A DNA stretch of 9,363 bases from CAYMDP01 sp964389375 (GTDB lineage Bacteria; Bdellovibrionota; Bdellovibrionia; Bdellovibrionales; UBA1609): the NCBI GenBank assembly GCA_964389375.1, contig CAYMDP010000071.1, forward strand, positions 1-9,363, written 5' to 3'. The notes beneath the pieces are model-generated. The model worked only from the letters and a program-made list of their open reading frames with translations, was not told the origin of the DNA and did no database searches. Shown piece by piece: positions 1 to 6,266 of this stretch. Within the stretch, counting starts at the first letter, position 1; each line of letters begins with the position of its first letter. A program made the translations under genes and the position numbers.

Positions 1-546
1 AATAGATTGGTTTTCCACGCAGAAAAGTGCCAATCGGCTTTTCCAGGGACGAATCAGCTGATTGTAATCTAGATCAGGGTCGGAGCTGTCTTTTAGAATA
101 TCGCCTTCATCAGAAAATACGATCGAGGCCAAATCAGTAATTCCAGGGCGAACCGACAACAACTTCTTTTCGATTGGAGTGTAAAGATCAGTTTCGCGTT
201 TTACGTTGGGCCGGGGTCCTACAAGACTCATGTCGCCTTTAAAGACATTCCATAGCTGAGTCAATTCATCCAATTTGTATCTGCGCACGAACTGTCCAAC
301 TTTTGTAATGCGCATATCATTTGCCGAAGTGGAATCGACCCCTGACTTATCTGCATTGACCACCATGGACCTAAGTTTAACCATAGTGAAAATCTTTTCG
401 CCTTGTCCAACTCTTGGGGCAAAGTAAAAAGGGGATTTTCGGTCTTGAAGCCAGACTGCGATACTGGCCGGAAGCAAAATCGGCAGAGATACAATCAGTC
501 CGACTGTGGAGAGGATCAAATCGAAAAGTCGTTTCGTCAAATTCAT
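1..546 (-). CDS. Initiating sugar-1-phosphate transferase (bacterial sugar transferase, PglC/WcaJ C-terminal type), 3' end outside window
   Basis: My translation from the ATG at 546 gives 182 codons that stay open to the window edge. The protein fits the monotopic phosphoglycosyl transferase family, which moves a sugar-1-phosphate from a UDP-sugar to undecaprenyl phosphate at the inner membrane and so starts O-antigen, capsule or glycoprotein glycan assembly. Visible hallmarks are an N-terminal KRLFD followed by a hydrophobic re-entrant helix (about residues 8-32, with a central S-L-P), KLRSM at 57-61, the catalytic Asp-Glu pair in YKLDELTQLWNV (D93, E94), and GDMSLVGPRP (104-113). It begins directly at the membrane helix, so it is the short form without the multi-spanning domain of WcaJ/WbaP. 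The start follows an AGGAG site (554-558) 7 nt upstream. The ATG overlaps the stop of the preceding gene as ATGA, which implies translational coupling. The sugar specificity cannot be read from sequence. Confidence 0.93.
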   Translation of the reverse strand, partial: MNLTKRLFDLILSTVGLIVSLPILLPASIAVWLQDRKSPFYFAPRVGQGEKIFTMVKLRSMVVNADKSGVDSTSANDMRITKVGQFVRRYKLDELTQLWNVFKGDMSLVGPRPNVKRETDLYTPIEKKLLSVRPGITDLASIVFSDEGDILKDSSDPDLDYNQLIRPWKSRLALFCVENQSI

Positions 547-1571
547 AAAGCAGCTCCTGATCGATCAAGGCTTTTAGAGTTATTTTTTTGGGGGATCATG
601 CTTATTGCAGTACTTACTACGGCTGAAGTCTTTGTATAATATAGATCTTCAAGCGGTCCGCTGGTCGGAGCCGGTGAATCCGTTAAAGTGATTCGTTTTG
701 GACTAGCCTTCCAAACATCTCTTTCGACCCGCTCGCTGACACCAGCAATAATTTCGCCCGCCATTCCGCAATTCGTCCATCCACCATCTAAAGAAAGAAG
801 ACGCCCGGTTTTCTCGACTGACTGTTGGATTAAATCGTATTTAAGAGGGTTAAGAATGCGCAGATCAATAACTTCGGCAGAAACTCCAAGTTTAGCGAGT
901 TCTTCCGCGGCCTGCATGGCTTGAAGCGTGCTGTAGCCAGAAGCAACTAAAGTAAGATCCTTACCTTCTCTTAGAACCTGTGGCCCGATACTTTCTAGGG
1001 GAGTTTCTTTCACGGGCGCAAGGGTCGCAACTTGATCATAAAGCCAGCGGTCATCAATATAAAGAACAGGATCGTCACACAAGGTTGCCGAAATCAAAAG
1101 GTCTCGAGCATCTTGAACGGTTGCAGGCATCACAACTCGAAGCCCGGGAACATGGGCAAACCAAGAGTGAAGTGCCTGAGAGTGTTGAGCTCCTTGCTGG
1201 CCACCGCGGTTGATGATTCCTCGAATGGTCACGGCGGGATGGGCTTGTCCGCCCAGCATATGGGACCACTTAGCGGCTTGATTGACGATGGCGTCCGTCG
1301 CAAGAATCATAAAATCAACTCTTGGATGAATCACGATGGGGCGTTTTCCACAAAGAGAGGCACCGATAGCGACTCCAGTGACGCCAGCTTCGGAAACTGG
1401 GGTGTCAATGACTCGTTCTTTGCCGAATTCTTTATCTAGATCGGTCATGGAGTTTCCGACATACCAAGGGCTCCAAAGGCCTTGTCCGATGGTGAAGACG
1501 TCTTCATGATTTTTTAAAAGGTAAGCAAAGCCTTCACGAATGGCTTGGCCGTAATTTAATGTTTTATCCAA
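543..1571 (-). CDS. TPP-dependent 2-oxoacid dehydrogenase E1-type, beta subunit (transketolase C-half family)
   Basis: 342 aa, the usual length for an E1 beta subunit of the pyruvate / branched-chain / acetoin dehydrogenase type. It should pair with the E1 alpha encoded immediately upstream to bind thiamine diphosphate and decarboxylate a 2-oxoacid. Family marks are RVIDTPVSEAGVTGVAIG (residues 53-70), whose Glu61 matches the glutamate that activates the cofactor, and GAQHSQ (127-132), whose His130 matches the conserved active-site histidine. The transketolase C-terminal domain follows, with LTLVASG at about 206-212 and VIDLRILNPL further on. The start is a TTG at 1571: the codon before it in frame is TAA, the first in-frame ATG is codon 42, and a GGAG lies 7 nt upstream. 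The first 16 nt overlap the alpha gene. No E2 or E3 gene is present, so the acyl acceptor is unlikely to be a lipoyl domain encoded here. A role in sugar modification is inferred from context only. Confidence 0.92.
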   Translation of the reverse strand: MDKTLNYGQAIREGFAYLLKNHEDVFTIGQGLWSPWYVGNSMTDLDKEFGKERVIDTPVSEAGVTGVAIGASLCGKRPIVIHPRVDFMILATDAIVNQAAKWSHMLGGQAHPAVTIRGIINRGGQQGAQHSQALHSWFAHVPGLRVVMPATVQDARDLLISATLCDDPVLYIDDRWLYDQVATLAPVKETPLESIGPQVLREGKDLTLVASGYSTLQAMQAAEELAKLGVSAEVIDLRILNPLKYDLIQQSVEKTGRLLSLDGGWTNCGMAGEIIAGVSERVERDVWKASPKRITLTDSPAPTSGPLEDLYYTKTSAVVSTAISMIPQKNNSKSLDRSGAAL

Positions 1572-2659
1572 TTAGGATCTCCGTCGTTTTGATTTTTCCA
1601 AACATGAGCCAGCAGATTTTCATTTGCTGGGTAAGGCGCGGCTTCAGCCTTTTTCCAGGCCTCTTCAATATGATCGGCTACTTCTTGAGTCATTTTCTCG
1701 AAGGCCTTTTCTGAAAACTTGCCGATCTGAATAAGACCATCCTTAAGCCGGCGAGCTGGATCTCGATGCTTCCAATGCTTTAACTCGTCTCCGCGCTTTA
1801 ATCCCACATCATTGTCTTCGCTTGGGCCCACATGTCCGCGCCATCTGTAAGTGACAGCTTCTAAAAATCCAGCCCCCTCTCCATTACGCGCTTTTTGAAT
1901 CAATTTTTCGGTGGCCTTTGCTACGGCGACGACATTATTTCCGTCGACGACTTCATAGTTAAGTCCATGAGCCGCAGCATAGCGGGCTACGGAGTTACCT
2001 GGTTGTCTTAGTCCGATGTGAAGGTGGCTCGAAAATAAATTATTTTCGACGACGAAAAGCATGGGCAGGTTAAATTTAGAAGCAAAGTTCATGGATTCAT
2101 GGACAGAGCCTTCTTCAGTCGTTCCATCGCCGAAGTAAGCAAGCCCCACATTCATATTTTTCTTCGTCGGTGAATCAAGGTGAGCTGCTAGAGCTGCACC
2201 AACGGCTAATGGAACAGTGGCTGCAACAATTGGAACCGAGCCTTTGAAGCCTATGGCCTCATTAAACAGGTGCATCGAGCCCCCCATTCCTTTGGCACAA
2301 CCAGATTCTTTTCCTAAAACTTCAGCAAAAAGCGATTCAACACTTCCGCCCAGCGCGATGTAGTGTGAGTGAGATCGGTGAGTTCCAAAAACTCGATCCT
2401 TCTGATTGAGGTGAGTCGAAACTCCTACGGCAATGGCTTCTTGTCCGATTCCAAGATGGCAAGGGCATTTGACGACTCCAGCTTGCATCATTTCTGCAAG
2501 CTTTTCTTCGGTTCGTCGGATGACCAAGATAGTTTTTAATTGTTCTGTGAGCATCTCAGCCTGATCAGGAGAGACAGGGATTGGGTCTCTATACTTCTGA
2601 GGATCAGTAAGGTCACCCAAATCTAGATTCATAATCGTCGGCGAATTTTCAGTATGCAT
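1556..2659 (-). CDS. TPP-dependent 2-oxoacid dehydrogenase E1-type, alpha subunit
   Basis: 367 aa, typical for E1 alpha. It carries the thiamine-diphosphate/Mg binding motif, GDG at 177-179 (in YFGDGTTEEGSVHESMNFA) ending in ENN at 205-207. Other family marks are CHLGIGQEA (67-75, holding the conserved active-site His), THRSHSHYIALGG (93-105), GMGGSMHLF (124-132) and YRWRGHVGPSEDND (271-284), which occupies the region of the E1 phosphorylation loop. The first ~30 residues are an extension rich in acidic residues and proline. The ATG start is 11 nt after the aminotransferase stop and is preceded by AAGGG about 8 nt upstream. The gene lies between a PLP aminotransferase and its own beta subunit in a polysaccharide operon, so it is probably not the housekeeping pyruvate dehydrogenase. 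Family assignment is firm; the substrate (pyruvate, another 2-oxoacid or a keto-sugar) is unknown. Confidence 0.93.
   Translation of the reverse strand: MHTENSPTIMNLDLGDLTDPQKYRDPIPVSPDQAEMLTEQLKTILVIRRTEEKLAEMMQAGVVKCPCHLGIGQEAIAVGVSTHLNQKDRVFGTHRSHSHYIALGGSVESLFAEVLGKESGCAKGMGGSMHLFNEAIGFKGSVPIVAATVPLAVGAALAAHLDSPTKKNMNVGLAYFGDGTTEEGSVHESMNFASKFNLPMLFVVENNLFSSHLHIGLRQPGNSVARYAAAHGLNYEVVDGNNVVAVAKATEKLIQKARNGEGAGFLEAVTYRWRGHVGPSEDNDVGLKRGDELKHWKHRDPARRLKDGLIQIGKFSEKAFEKMTQEVADHIEEAWKKAEAAPYPANENLLAHVWKNQNDGDPNWIKH
1579..1582 (-). promoter_or_regulatory. Shine-Dalgarno GGAG deciding the TTG start of the E1 beta gene
   Basis: On the minus strand GGAG ends 7 nt before the TTG at 1571, inside the last codons of the E1 alpha gene. 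The in-frame TAA directly before this TTG rules out any start further upstream. The next in-frame ATG (codon 42) would remove part of the conserved N-terminal domain. Together these fix TTG as the start. Confidence 0.65.
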
Positions 2660-2670
2660 CGAGATTTCCC

Positions 2671-3798
2671 TTAGGTCTTTTTGTAAAAGTCAGAAATTTG
2701 CTGGCAAACGTAACTGACGTCCTCATTGCTTAAGGCCACATGCATCGGCAGCATTAAAAAGCGAGAGGTCATTTGCTCAGTGATAGGCAGCTTTACATTC
2801 TCAAAGCCTAAACCTTTAAGCTGGTGAACGGCTTTCCCGGCCCACTGGATAATTGTACCGACGCCCTTTTCAGCCAAGTAGGTTTTTAGCTGATCTCTGC
2901 GATCGGCTTCGAGTTCGAAGTTTTGATAAACGTCAAAATGTTTAGAGTTTGCATCAGGACCCGGAGGAAGAGTCAGCTGTTCGATTTTTCCAAGCTCACT
3001 ATGATACATGGCCGCGATTTCTCGGCGTCGTAGAATATCTTGTGGATAGCTTTTTAGTTTTAAATTCAGAATCGCCGCTTGTAGGTTATCAAGACGAGAG
3101 TTCAATCCCCAGCCGACAACTTCTCCAGTAGGGTTTCTTCCGTGATCTCTCCATAGGCGCATACGATCAGCCATTGCATCGTCGTTTGTCGATAGGGCTC
3201 CACCGTCTCCAAAGCAGCCCAAAAGTTTCGCGGGATAAAAACTAAACATCCCAGCAAGACCAAAAGTTCCGGCACATTGGCCTCCAAACTTTGATCCCAA
3301 GGCTTGAGCCGCATCTTCAATGACGGTCAGCTTATGGTCTGCAGCGATCTTCATAATTTTGTCCATGTCACAAGTTCGGCCGTTGACTTGAACAGGCATC
3401 AAGAATTTAGTCTTTGGAGTAATCGCTTTTAGAATCGCGTCCGCAGAAATCATGTGATCGGGGCCGCACTCAACAAGAACAGGCTTTCCGCCGGTCAAGT
3501 GAACAGAAGCTGCTGTTGCGACATAAGTGTGAGAAGGCAAGATCACTTCATCACCGGGCTGGATTCCTGCGGCCTTAAACGCAATGATCAAGCCATCTGT
3601 TCCGTTCGCAACTCCAATGACGTGTCGGCAGCCCAAAAACTCTGCAAGATTTCTTTCTAACTCTTCGAGATCTCTTTGCAAGATGTAGGCGCCTCTTTGG
3701 CAAACGTCATCCATAGTCTTTAAAAGCTCATCTCGTTGAGACATGTAAAGGGCTTGGTAATTAAAAAAGGGTACTTTTTTTAAGGGAGAAGTCGACAT
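2671..3798 (-). CDS. DegT/DnrJ/EryC1/StrS-family PLP-dependent sugar aminotransferase
   Basis: 375 aa from the chosen start, the usual family length. Enzymes of this family transfer an amino group, normally from glutamate, onto a keto carbon of a nucleotide sugar. Visible marks are NGTDGL (65-70, PLP phosphate contact), LPSHTYVATAA (87-97), VIEDAAQALGS (159-169, with D162 and Q165 facing the cofactor) and SFYPAKLLGCFGDGG (186-200), where K191 is the Schiff-base lysine, so it should be an aminotransferase rather than a lysine-less dehydratase relative. Two regions differ from the common pattern: VQVNGR replaces the usual V-x-L-Y-G-Q, and QWAGKAVHQL near the C-terminus replaces the usual VHYP-x-PLH. 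The frame is open 10 codons further to a TTG at 3828, but a perfect AGGAGG 6 nt before the ATG at 3798 settles the start. It leads the tight aminotransferase / E1 alpha / E1 beta / sugar transferase operon. The regiochemistry is unknown. Confidence 0.93.
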   Translation of the reverse strand: MSTSPLKKVPFFNYQALYMSQRDELLKTMDDVCQRGAYILQRDLEELERNLAEFLGCRHVIGVANGTDGLIIAFKAAGIQPGDEVILPSHTYVATAASVHLTGGKPVLVECGPDHMISADAILKAITPKTKFLMPVQVNGRTCDMDKIMKIAADHKLTVIEDAAQALGSKFGGQCAGTFGLAGMFSFYPAKLLGCFGDGGALSTNDDAMADRMRLWRDHGRNPTGEVVGWGLNSRLDNLQAAILNLKLKSYPQDILRRREIAAMYHSELGKIEQLTLPPGPDANSKHFDVYQNFELEADRRDQLKTYLAEKGVGTIIQWAGKAVHQLKGLGFENVKLPITEQMTSRFLMLPMHVALSNEDVSYVCQQISDFYKKT

Positions 3799-3946
3799 AT
3801 TGGGCCTCCTGGGCTGCTCTGAAGCCAAACATGCTACAACAGGCTAGGGGTAAAATACACTCAATTTATTGCTGAATTATTTCGGAAAATGGCCCGGGCC
3901 GAAGTGCAAAGTTGACCGATGGCCCGTTGCGCTAAGCGCGGTTTCC
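3799..3946 (-). other. Intergenic spacer between ugd-type gene and aminotransferase operon, with GC-rich palindromes
   Basis: The 148-bp spacer is too long for simple coupling and may hold a promoter or partial terminator. It contains a perfect 10-bp palindrome GGCCCGGGCC (3891-3900), the short inverted repeat GCGC-TAA-GCGC (3929-3939) 7 nt past the ugd stop, and a direct repeat ATGGCCCG at 3889-3896 and 3919-3926, exactly 30 bp apart. No T-run follows either palindrome on the minus strand, so neither is a classical intrinsic terminator. I could not identify a convincing -35/-10 pair. Confidence 0.35.
3805..3810 (-). promoter_or_regulatory. Consensus Shine-Dalgarno AGGAGG of the aminotransferase gene
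   Basis: The plus strand reads CCTCCT here, so the minus-strand transcript has AGGAGG 6 nt before the ATG at 3798. It lies inside the alternative 10-codon extension from the TTG at 3828. This argues that the shorter protein, starting Met-Ser-Thr-Ser, is the real product. Confidence 0.8.
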
Positions 3947-5260
3947 TTAAATTCCGATCCCAACAGACTCAAATCCGCACTCACTAAGTTGATTTGGGGA
4001 GAAGATATTTCGTCCATCGACAAAAAAGTCACACTTCATTCGAGATTTCAAAGCGACTAAATCCAGAGACTTAAATTCTGGCCACTCGGTGAGTAAAACC
4101 ACAGCCTCTGACTCTTGAGCTGCCAAGTAGGGCGAGCTCGTTTGTTCAAAAGGTCCTTTGAAAAAGGGGTGGTCATTTGGAATTTTGGCTTTTGGATCGA
4201 AGGCCGAAACTTGGGCTCCATCCAGCAAAAGTTGCTCGATTAGGTTCATTGAGGGCGCATTTCGAGTGTCGTCAGTGCCGGGTTTAAAGCTTAATCCAAG
4301 GATTGCAATTTTTCTGCCCCTTAGACATTCAAACTTGGCTTTTAGTTTTTCGTAGACCAGTTGCTTTTGGCGGTCATTAACCTGAAGAGCGGACTCTAAA
4401 GTGTAAAGCGGAAGTCCCATATTTTTTCCGATCTCTACCAGGGCTCGAAGGTCTTTTGGAAAACAACTTCCGCCAAAACCGATTCCGGGCATCATAGCGT
4501 GGGGACTTACCCTGTGGTCAGAAACAAGTCCGCGACGGACATCCTGAATATTGGCCTGAAGGCGTTCAGCGAGAAGAGCAAATTCATTAATAAAACTAAT
4601 TTTTAAAGCCAAAAAGCAATTCGTTGCGTATTTGCTCAGCTCGGCGGATGTATTGCCCATAAATAAGATCTGCTCGTCATTTAATACAAAGGGCCGATAG
4701 ATGTTGTGAAGCAGATCTTGAGTTTCGATGTTTAAGCTTCCGAGAATCACCCTGTCGGGTCTCATAAAATCGGCCACGGCCGAGCCCTGGCGCAAAAATT
4801 CTGGGTTGTTAACAACTTGTGCTCCAGGATGGGTGATTTTTAATTGGGTGTTTAACAGATCGGAAGTTCCAGGGGGGACAGTGCTCTGGATCCAGACTAT
4901 GCGGGTGGGGGNNNNNNNNNNCCCTGCCTGTATTTCTTCAAAGGCACTTTTAAGGTAAGTAAGGTCGGCTTCCCCGTCTTCTTTTTCGGGAGTTCCGACA
5001 CATAAAAATATAAGGTCGGTTTCTTTTAACACTTCCGAAATTGAGTTTTTCAGATGAATTTTATTATGATTTCGCTGAATCAGGGCATCTAACTCGGGCT
5101 CAAAAAAAGGGATTTGATTCTTTTTAATTAAATCTCGTTTTGTGGGATCCGAGTCCGTGCAAATCACAGTGTGGCCAAGCTCAGCAAAACAAGCGGCACT
5201 GACTAGACCAACATAGCCAAGCCCGATGATGCCAAGTGCTGGTTTTTCGCCCGCTTCCAT
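3947..5260 (-). CDS. ugd: UDP-glucose 6-dehydrogenase family protein (UDP-uronic acid synthesis), interrupted by an N gap
   Basis: 437 residues including four unknown ones. The enzyme oxidises the C6 hydroxyl of a UDP-hexose in two NAD-dependent steps, giving UDP-glucuronic acid if the substrate is UDP-glucose. Visible features are the N-terminal Rossmann motif GIIGLGYVGLVSA (10-22), FLCVGTP (85-91), QSTVPPGTS (125-133), NNPEFLRQGSAVADF (151-165), SKYATNCFLALKISFINE (209-226), GFGGSCFPKD (261-270) with catalytic Cys266, and the C-terminal ILGLSFKPGTDDTRNAPS. The GYVGLVSAACFAELGH start is the Ugd/AlgD pattern rather than the WecC/WbpA one, so UDP-glucose is the likelier substrate; UDP-GlcNAc or GDP-mannose cannot be excluded. 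I chose the ATG at 5260, with AGAAG 5 nt upstream and 9 residues before the Rossmann motif, over a TTG at 5287 that lacks a ribosome site. The Ns at 4912-4921 keep the frame. Confidence 0.92.
   Translation of the reverse strand: MEAGEKPALGIIGLGYVGLVSAACFAELGHTVICTDSDPTKRDLIKKNQIPFFEPELDALIQRNHNKIHLKNSISEVLKETDLIFLCVGTPEKEDGEADLTYLKSAFEEIQAGXXXXPTRIVWIQSTVPPGTSDLLNTQLKITHPGAQVVNNPEFLRQGSAVADFMRPDRVILGSLNIETQDLLHNIYRPFVLNDEQILFMGNTSAELSKYATNCFLALKISFINEFALLAERLQANIQDVRRGLVSDHRVSPHAMMPGIGFGGSCFPKDLRALVEIGKNMGLPLYTLESALQVNDRQKQLVYEKLKAKFECLRGRKIAILGLSFKPGTDDTRNAPSMNLIEQLLLDGAQVSAFDPKAKIPNDHPFFKGPFEQTSSPYLAAQESEAVVLLTEWPEFKSLDLVALKSRMKCDFFVDGRNIFSPNQLSECGFESVGIGI
4912..4921. other. Assembly gap (10 Ns) inside the ugd-type gene
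   Basis: Ten unknown bases replace about four residues (114-117) between the ADLTYLKSAFEEI helix and the PTRIVWIQSTVPPGTS strand. The frame matches the family on both sides, so the true length is probably 1 modulo 3 and close to 10. On the plus strand a G-run precedes the Ns and a C-run follows them, a self-complementary GC-rich context that could cause sequencing dropout. Confidence 0.97.
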
Positions 5261-5382
5261 AGGGTCTTCTAGCGAAAGAATTCCCAAGGGGCAATGGGTA
5301 TTAAAGGACTTATCCCCGGTAGATTGAGTTCTAGGACAAGTTGAATTTTTAAGAATGACATCTGGATCTTTTGGTTTTTATC

Positions 5383-5400
5383 GAGCGCTTCAACGCGCCC
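5383..5400 (-). other. GC-rich stem-loop after the secreted-protein gene
   Basis: The minus strand reads GGGCGC-GTTGAA-GCGCTC, a 6-bp stem with one G-U pair and a 6-nt loop, starting 21 nt past the stop at 5422. An A-rich stretch follows it rather than a T-run. It may mark the 3' end of the upstream transcript or slow read-through into the ugd-type gene, but it does not meet the criteria for an intrinsic terminator. Confidence 0.35.
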
Positions 5401-5421
5401 GATCAAACGCTTGGATGGATT

Positions 5422-6039
5422 TTAATCTACTTTTCTTGCGGAAATTCGTGAAGCGACCTCTAGGTTAGTAGTGCTGGTCCTAACGAATCCCTTTAAATAG
5501 TAAGTCGTCGTTGTTGCGGGAGTGACTCTGTAAGACGGGACGGCCAATGAATCATAGGATGTTGAAGCCGCAGTTTTAGTTCCGTGGGCAGTATTTACGC
5601 CAGTGATAACGCCAGTGCCACCTGCACCAGATGACGTCCCGATTCCCGCTACAATCTCAGTGGTAGTCGTTGTGCCATTGCTATAGTAAGTGGCAAGCAC
5701 AGATATCTCCCAAGTTCCAGGGGTGAGAGTTACGGAGCCTAGATCACCCCAGGTGTTAGCGGTGATTGTATAAGGGCTTATAGTCCTAGCGTCTTCTTCG
5801 AAAGATCCGGCAGCAGGAGTCGAAAGAGCCACCCAATTTCCGTTAACATCAAAGCCAAAGAAGCCTTGCTCGTCATTGTCAAAAACGATCAATCCGACTT
5901 GCTTTGGGCTGTCAGCCTTATTCGCAACTATTGGCGCAATAAAATCGAAGTTCATCGCATCGATTGTACTTGAGGAAAAACCTACGGCTGAGGCGCTGAC
6001 CGCAATACTGGCCGCTATCATTAACAAGATCGTTTTCAT
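5422..6039 (-). CDS. Secreted protein with phage-tail-fibre-like C-terminal domain, function unknown
   Basis: 205 aa with a clear Sec signal peptide: MKT, then a hydrophobic stretch (ILLMIAASIAVSA), and a probable signal peptidase I site after SASA at residue 18. The mature part has a GLIVFDNDEQGFFGFDVNG / NWVALSTP segment (49-75), which recalls the short Y/F-x-G-x-D-x-x-W motifs of tail-fibre and adhesin repeats. A Thr/Ser/Gly-rich beta domain follows, with SVTLTPGTWEI (102-112), a Gly-rich loop (GIGTSSGAGGTGV, 132-144) and the ending SRISARKVD. That layout, TLTPGTWEI then a late TTTYYLKG strand then a terminal I-x-ARK, resembles C-terminal domains of phage tail proteins, by recollection only. 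AAGGAG (6046-6051) sits 6 nt before the ATG and a strong promoter lies just upstream. The product is probably periplasmic or surface-exposed. It is compositionally unlike the enzyme genes around it. Confidence 0.85.
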   Translation of the reverse strand: MKTILLMIAASIAVSASAVGFSSSTIDAMNFDFIAPIVANKADSPKQVGLIVFDNDEQGFFGFDVNGNWVALSTPAAGSFEEDARTISPYTITANTWGDLGSVTLTPGTWEISVLATYYSNGTTTTTEIVAGIGTSSGAGGTGVITGVNTAHGTKTAASTSYDSLAVPSYRVTPATTTTYYLKGFVRTSTTNLEVASRISARKVD

Positions 6040-6068
6040 TTTAGTCTCCTTATTTTTTGTGTTTATGA

Positions 6069-6098
6069 ATGCTAAGTTTCGAGGGTCTTTAGTGTCAA
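6069..6098 (-). promoter_or_regulatory. Sigma-70-type promoter of the secreted-protein gene
   Basis: On the minus strand there is a perfect -35 TTGACA (6098-6093), an 18-nt spacer and a -10 TAGCAT (6074-6069, four of six consensus matches). Transcription should start near 6062, giving a leader of about 22 nt that carries the AAGGAG ribosome site. Just upstream of the -35 are an inverted repeat GACCACGGTC (6111-6102) and a nearly pure A/T tract (about 6115-6148). The gene therefore appears to be transcribed independently of the wbpE-like gene before it. Confidence 0.6.
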
Positions 6099-6220
6099 TC
6101 TGACCGTGGTCTAGATAAACAAAATAAATTTATAAATAAATTATTTTAGTGGGAAACCACGATTAAATGTAGGGCATAGTCGAGGGCCTGTGAGGCAAAT
6201 CACCATTCGCTAGGCGGTAA

Positions 6221-6237
6221 GCCAGAAAATGTCTGGC
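6221..6237 (-). terminator. Candidate 3'-end stem-loop after the wbpE-like gene
   Basis: GCCAGA-CATTT-TCTGGC on the minus strand is a perfect 6-bp stem with a 5-nt loop, 29 nt past the stop codon at 6267. It is followed by only TT and then mixed sequence, so it lacks the T-run of a strong intrinsic terminator. Its position, and the separate promoter downstream, support a transcript end here. Confidence 0.35.
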
Positions 6238-6266
6238 AGTAATATCTTTAAAATTTTGGCAATGAG

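Noticed and set aside
403..639. Plus-strand open frame across the sugar transferase / E1 beta junction
   Set aside because: It lies antisense to two strongly supported genes and its translation resembles no protein family.
1032..1439. 135-codon plus-strand open frame inside the E1 beta gene
   Set aside because: It is fully antisense to a gene with conserved catalytic motifs, so it is a shadow of that gene's codon bias.
3799..3828. Ten-codon N-terminal extension of the aminotransferase from a TTG at 3828
   Set aside because: The extension contains the perfect AGGAGG that serves the ATG at 3798, and it adds residues absent from typical family N-termini.
5261..5287. Nine-codon extension of the ugd-type gene from a TTG at 5287
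   Set aside because: No ribosome site precedes the TTG, and the ATG at 5260 already leaves a normal short N-terminus before the Rossmann motif.
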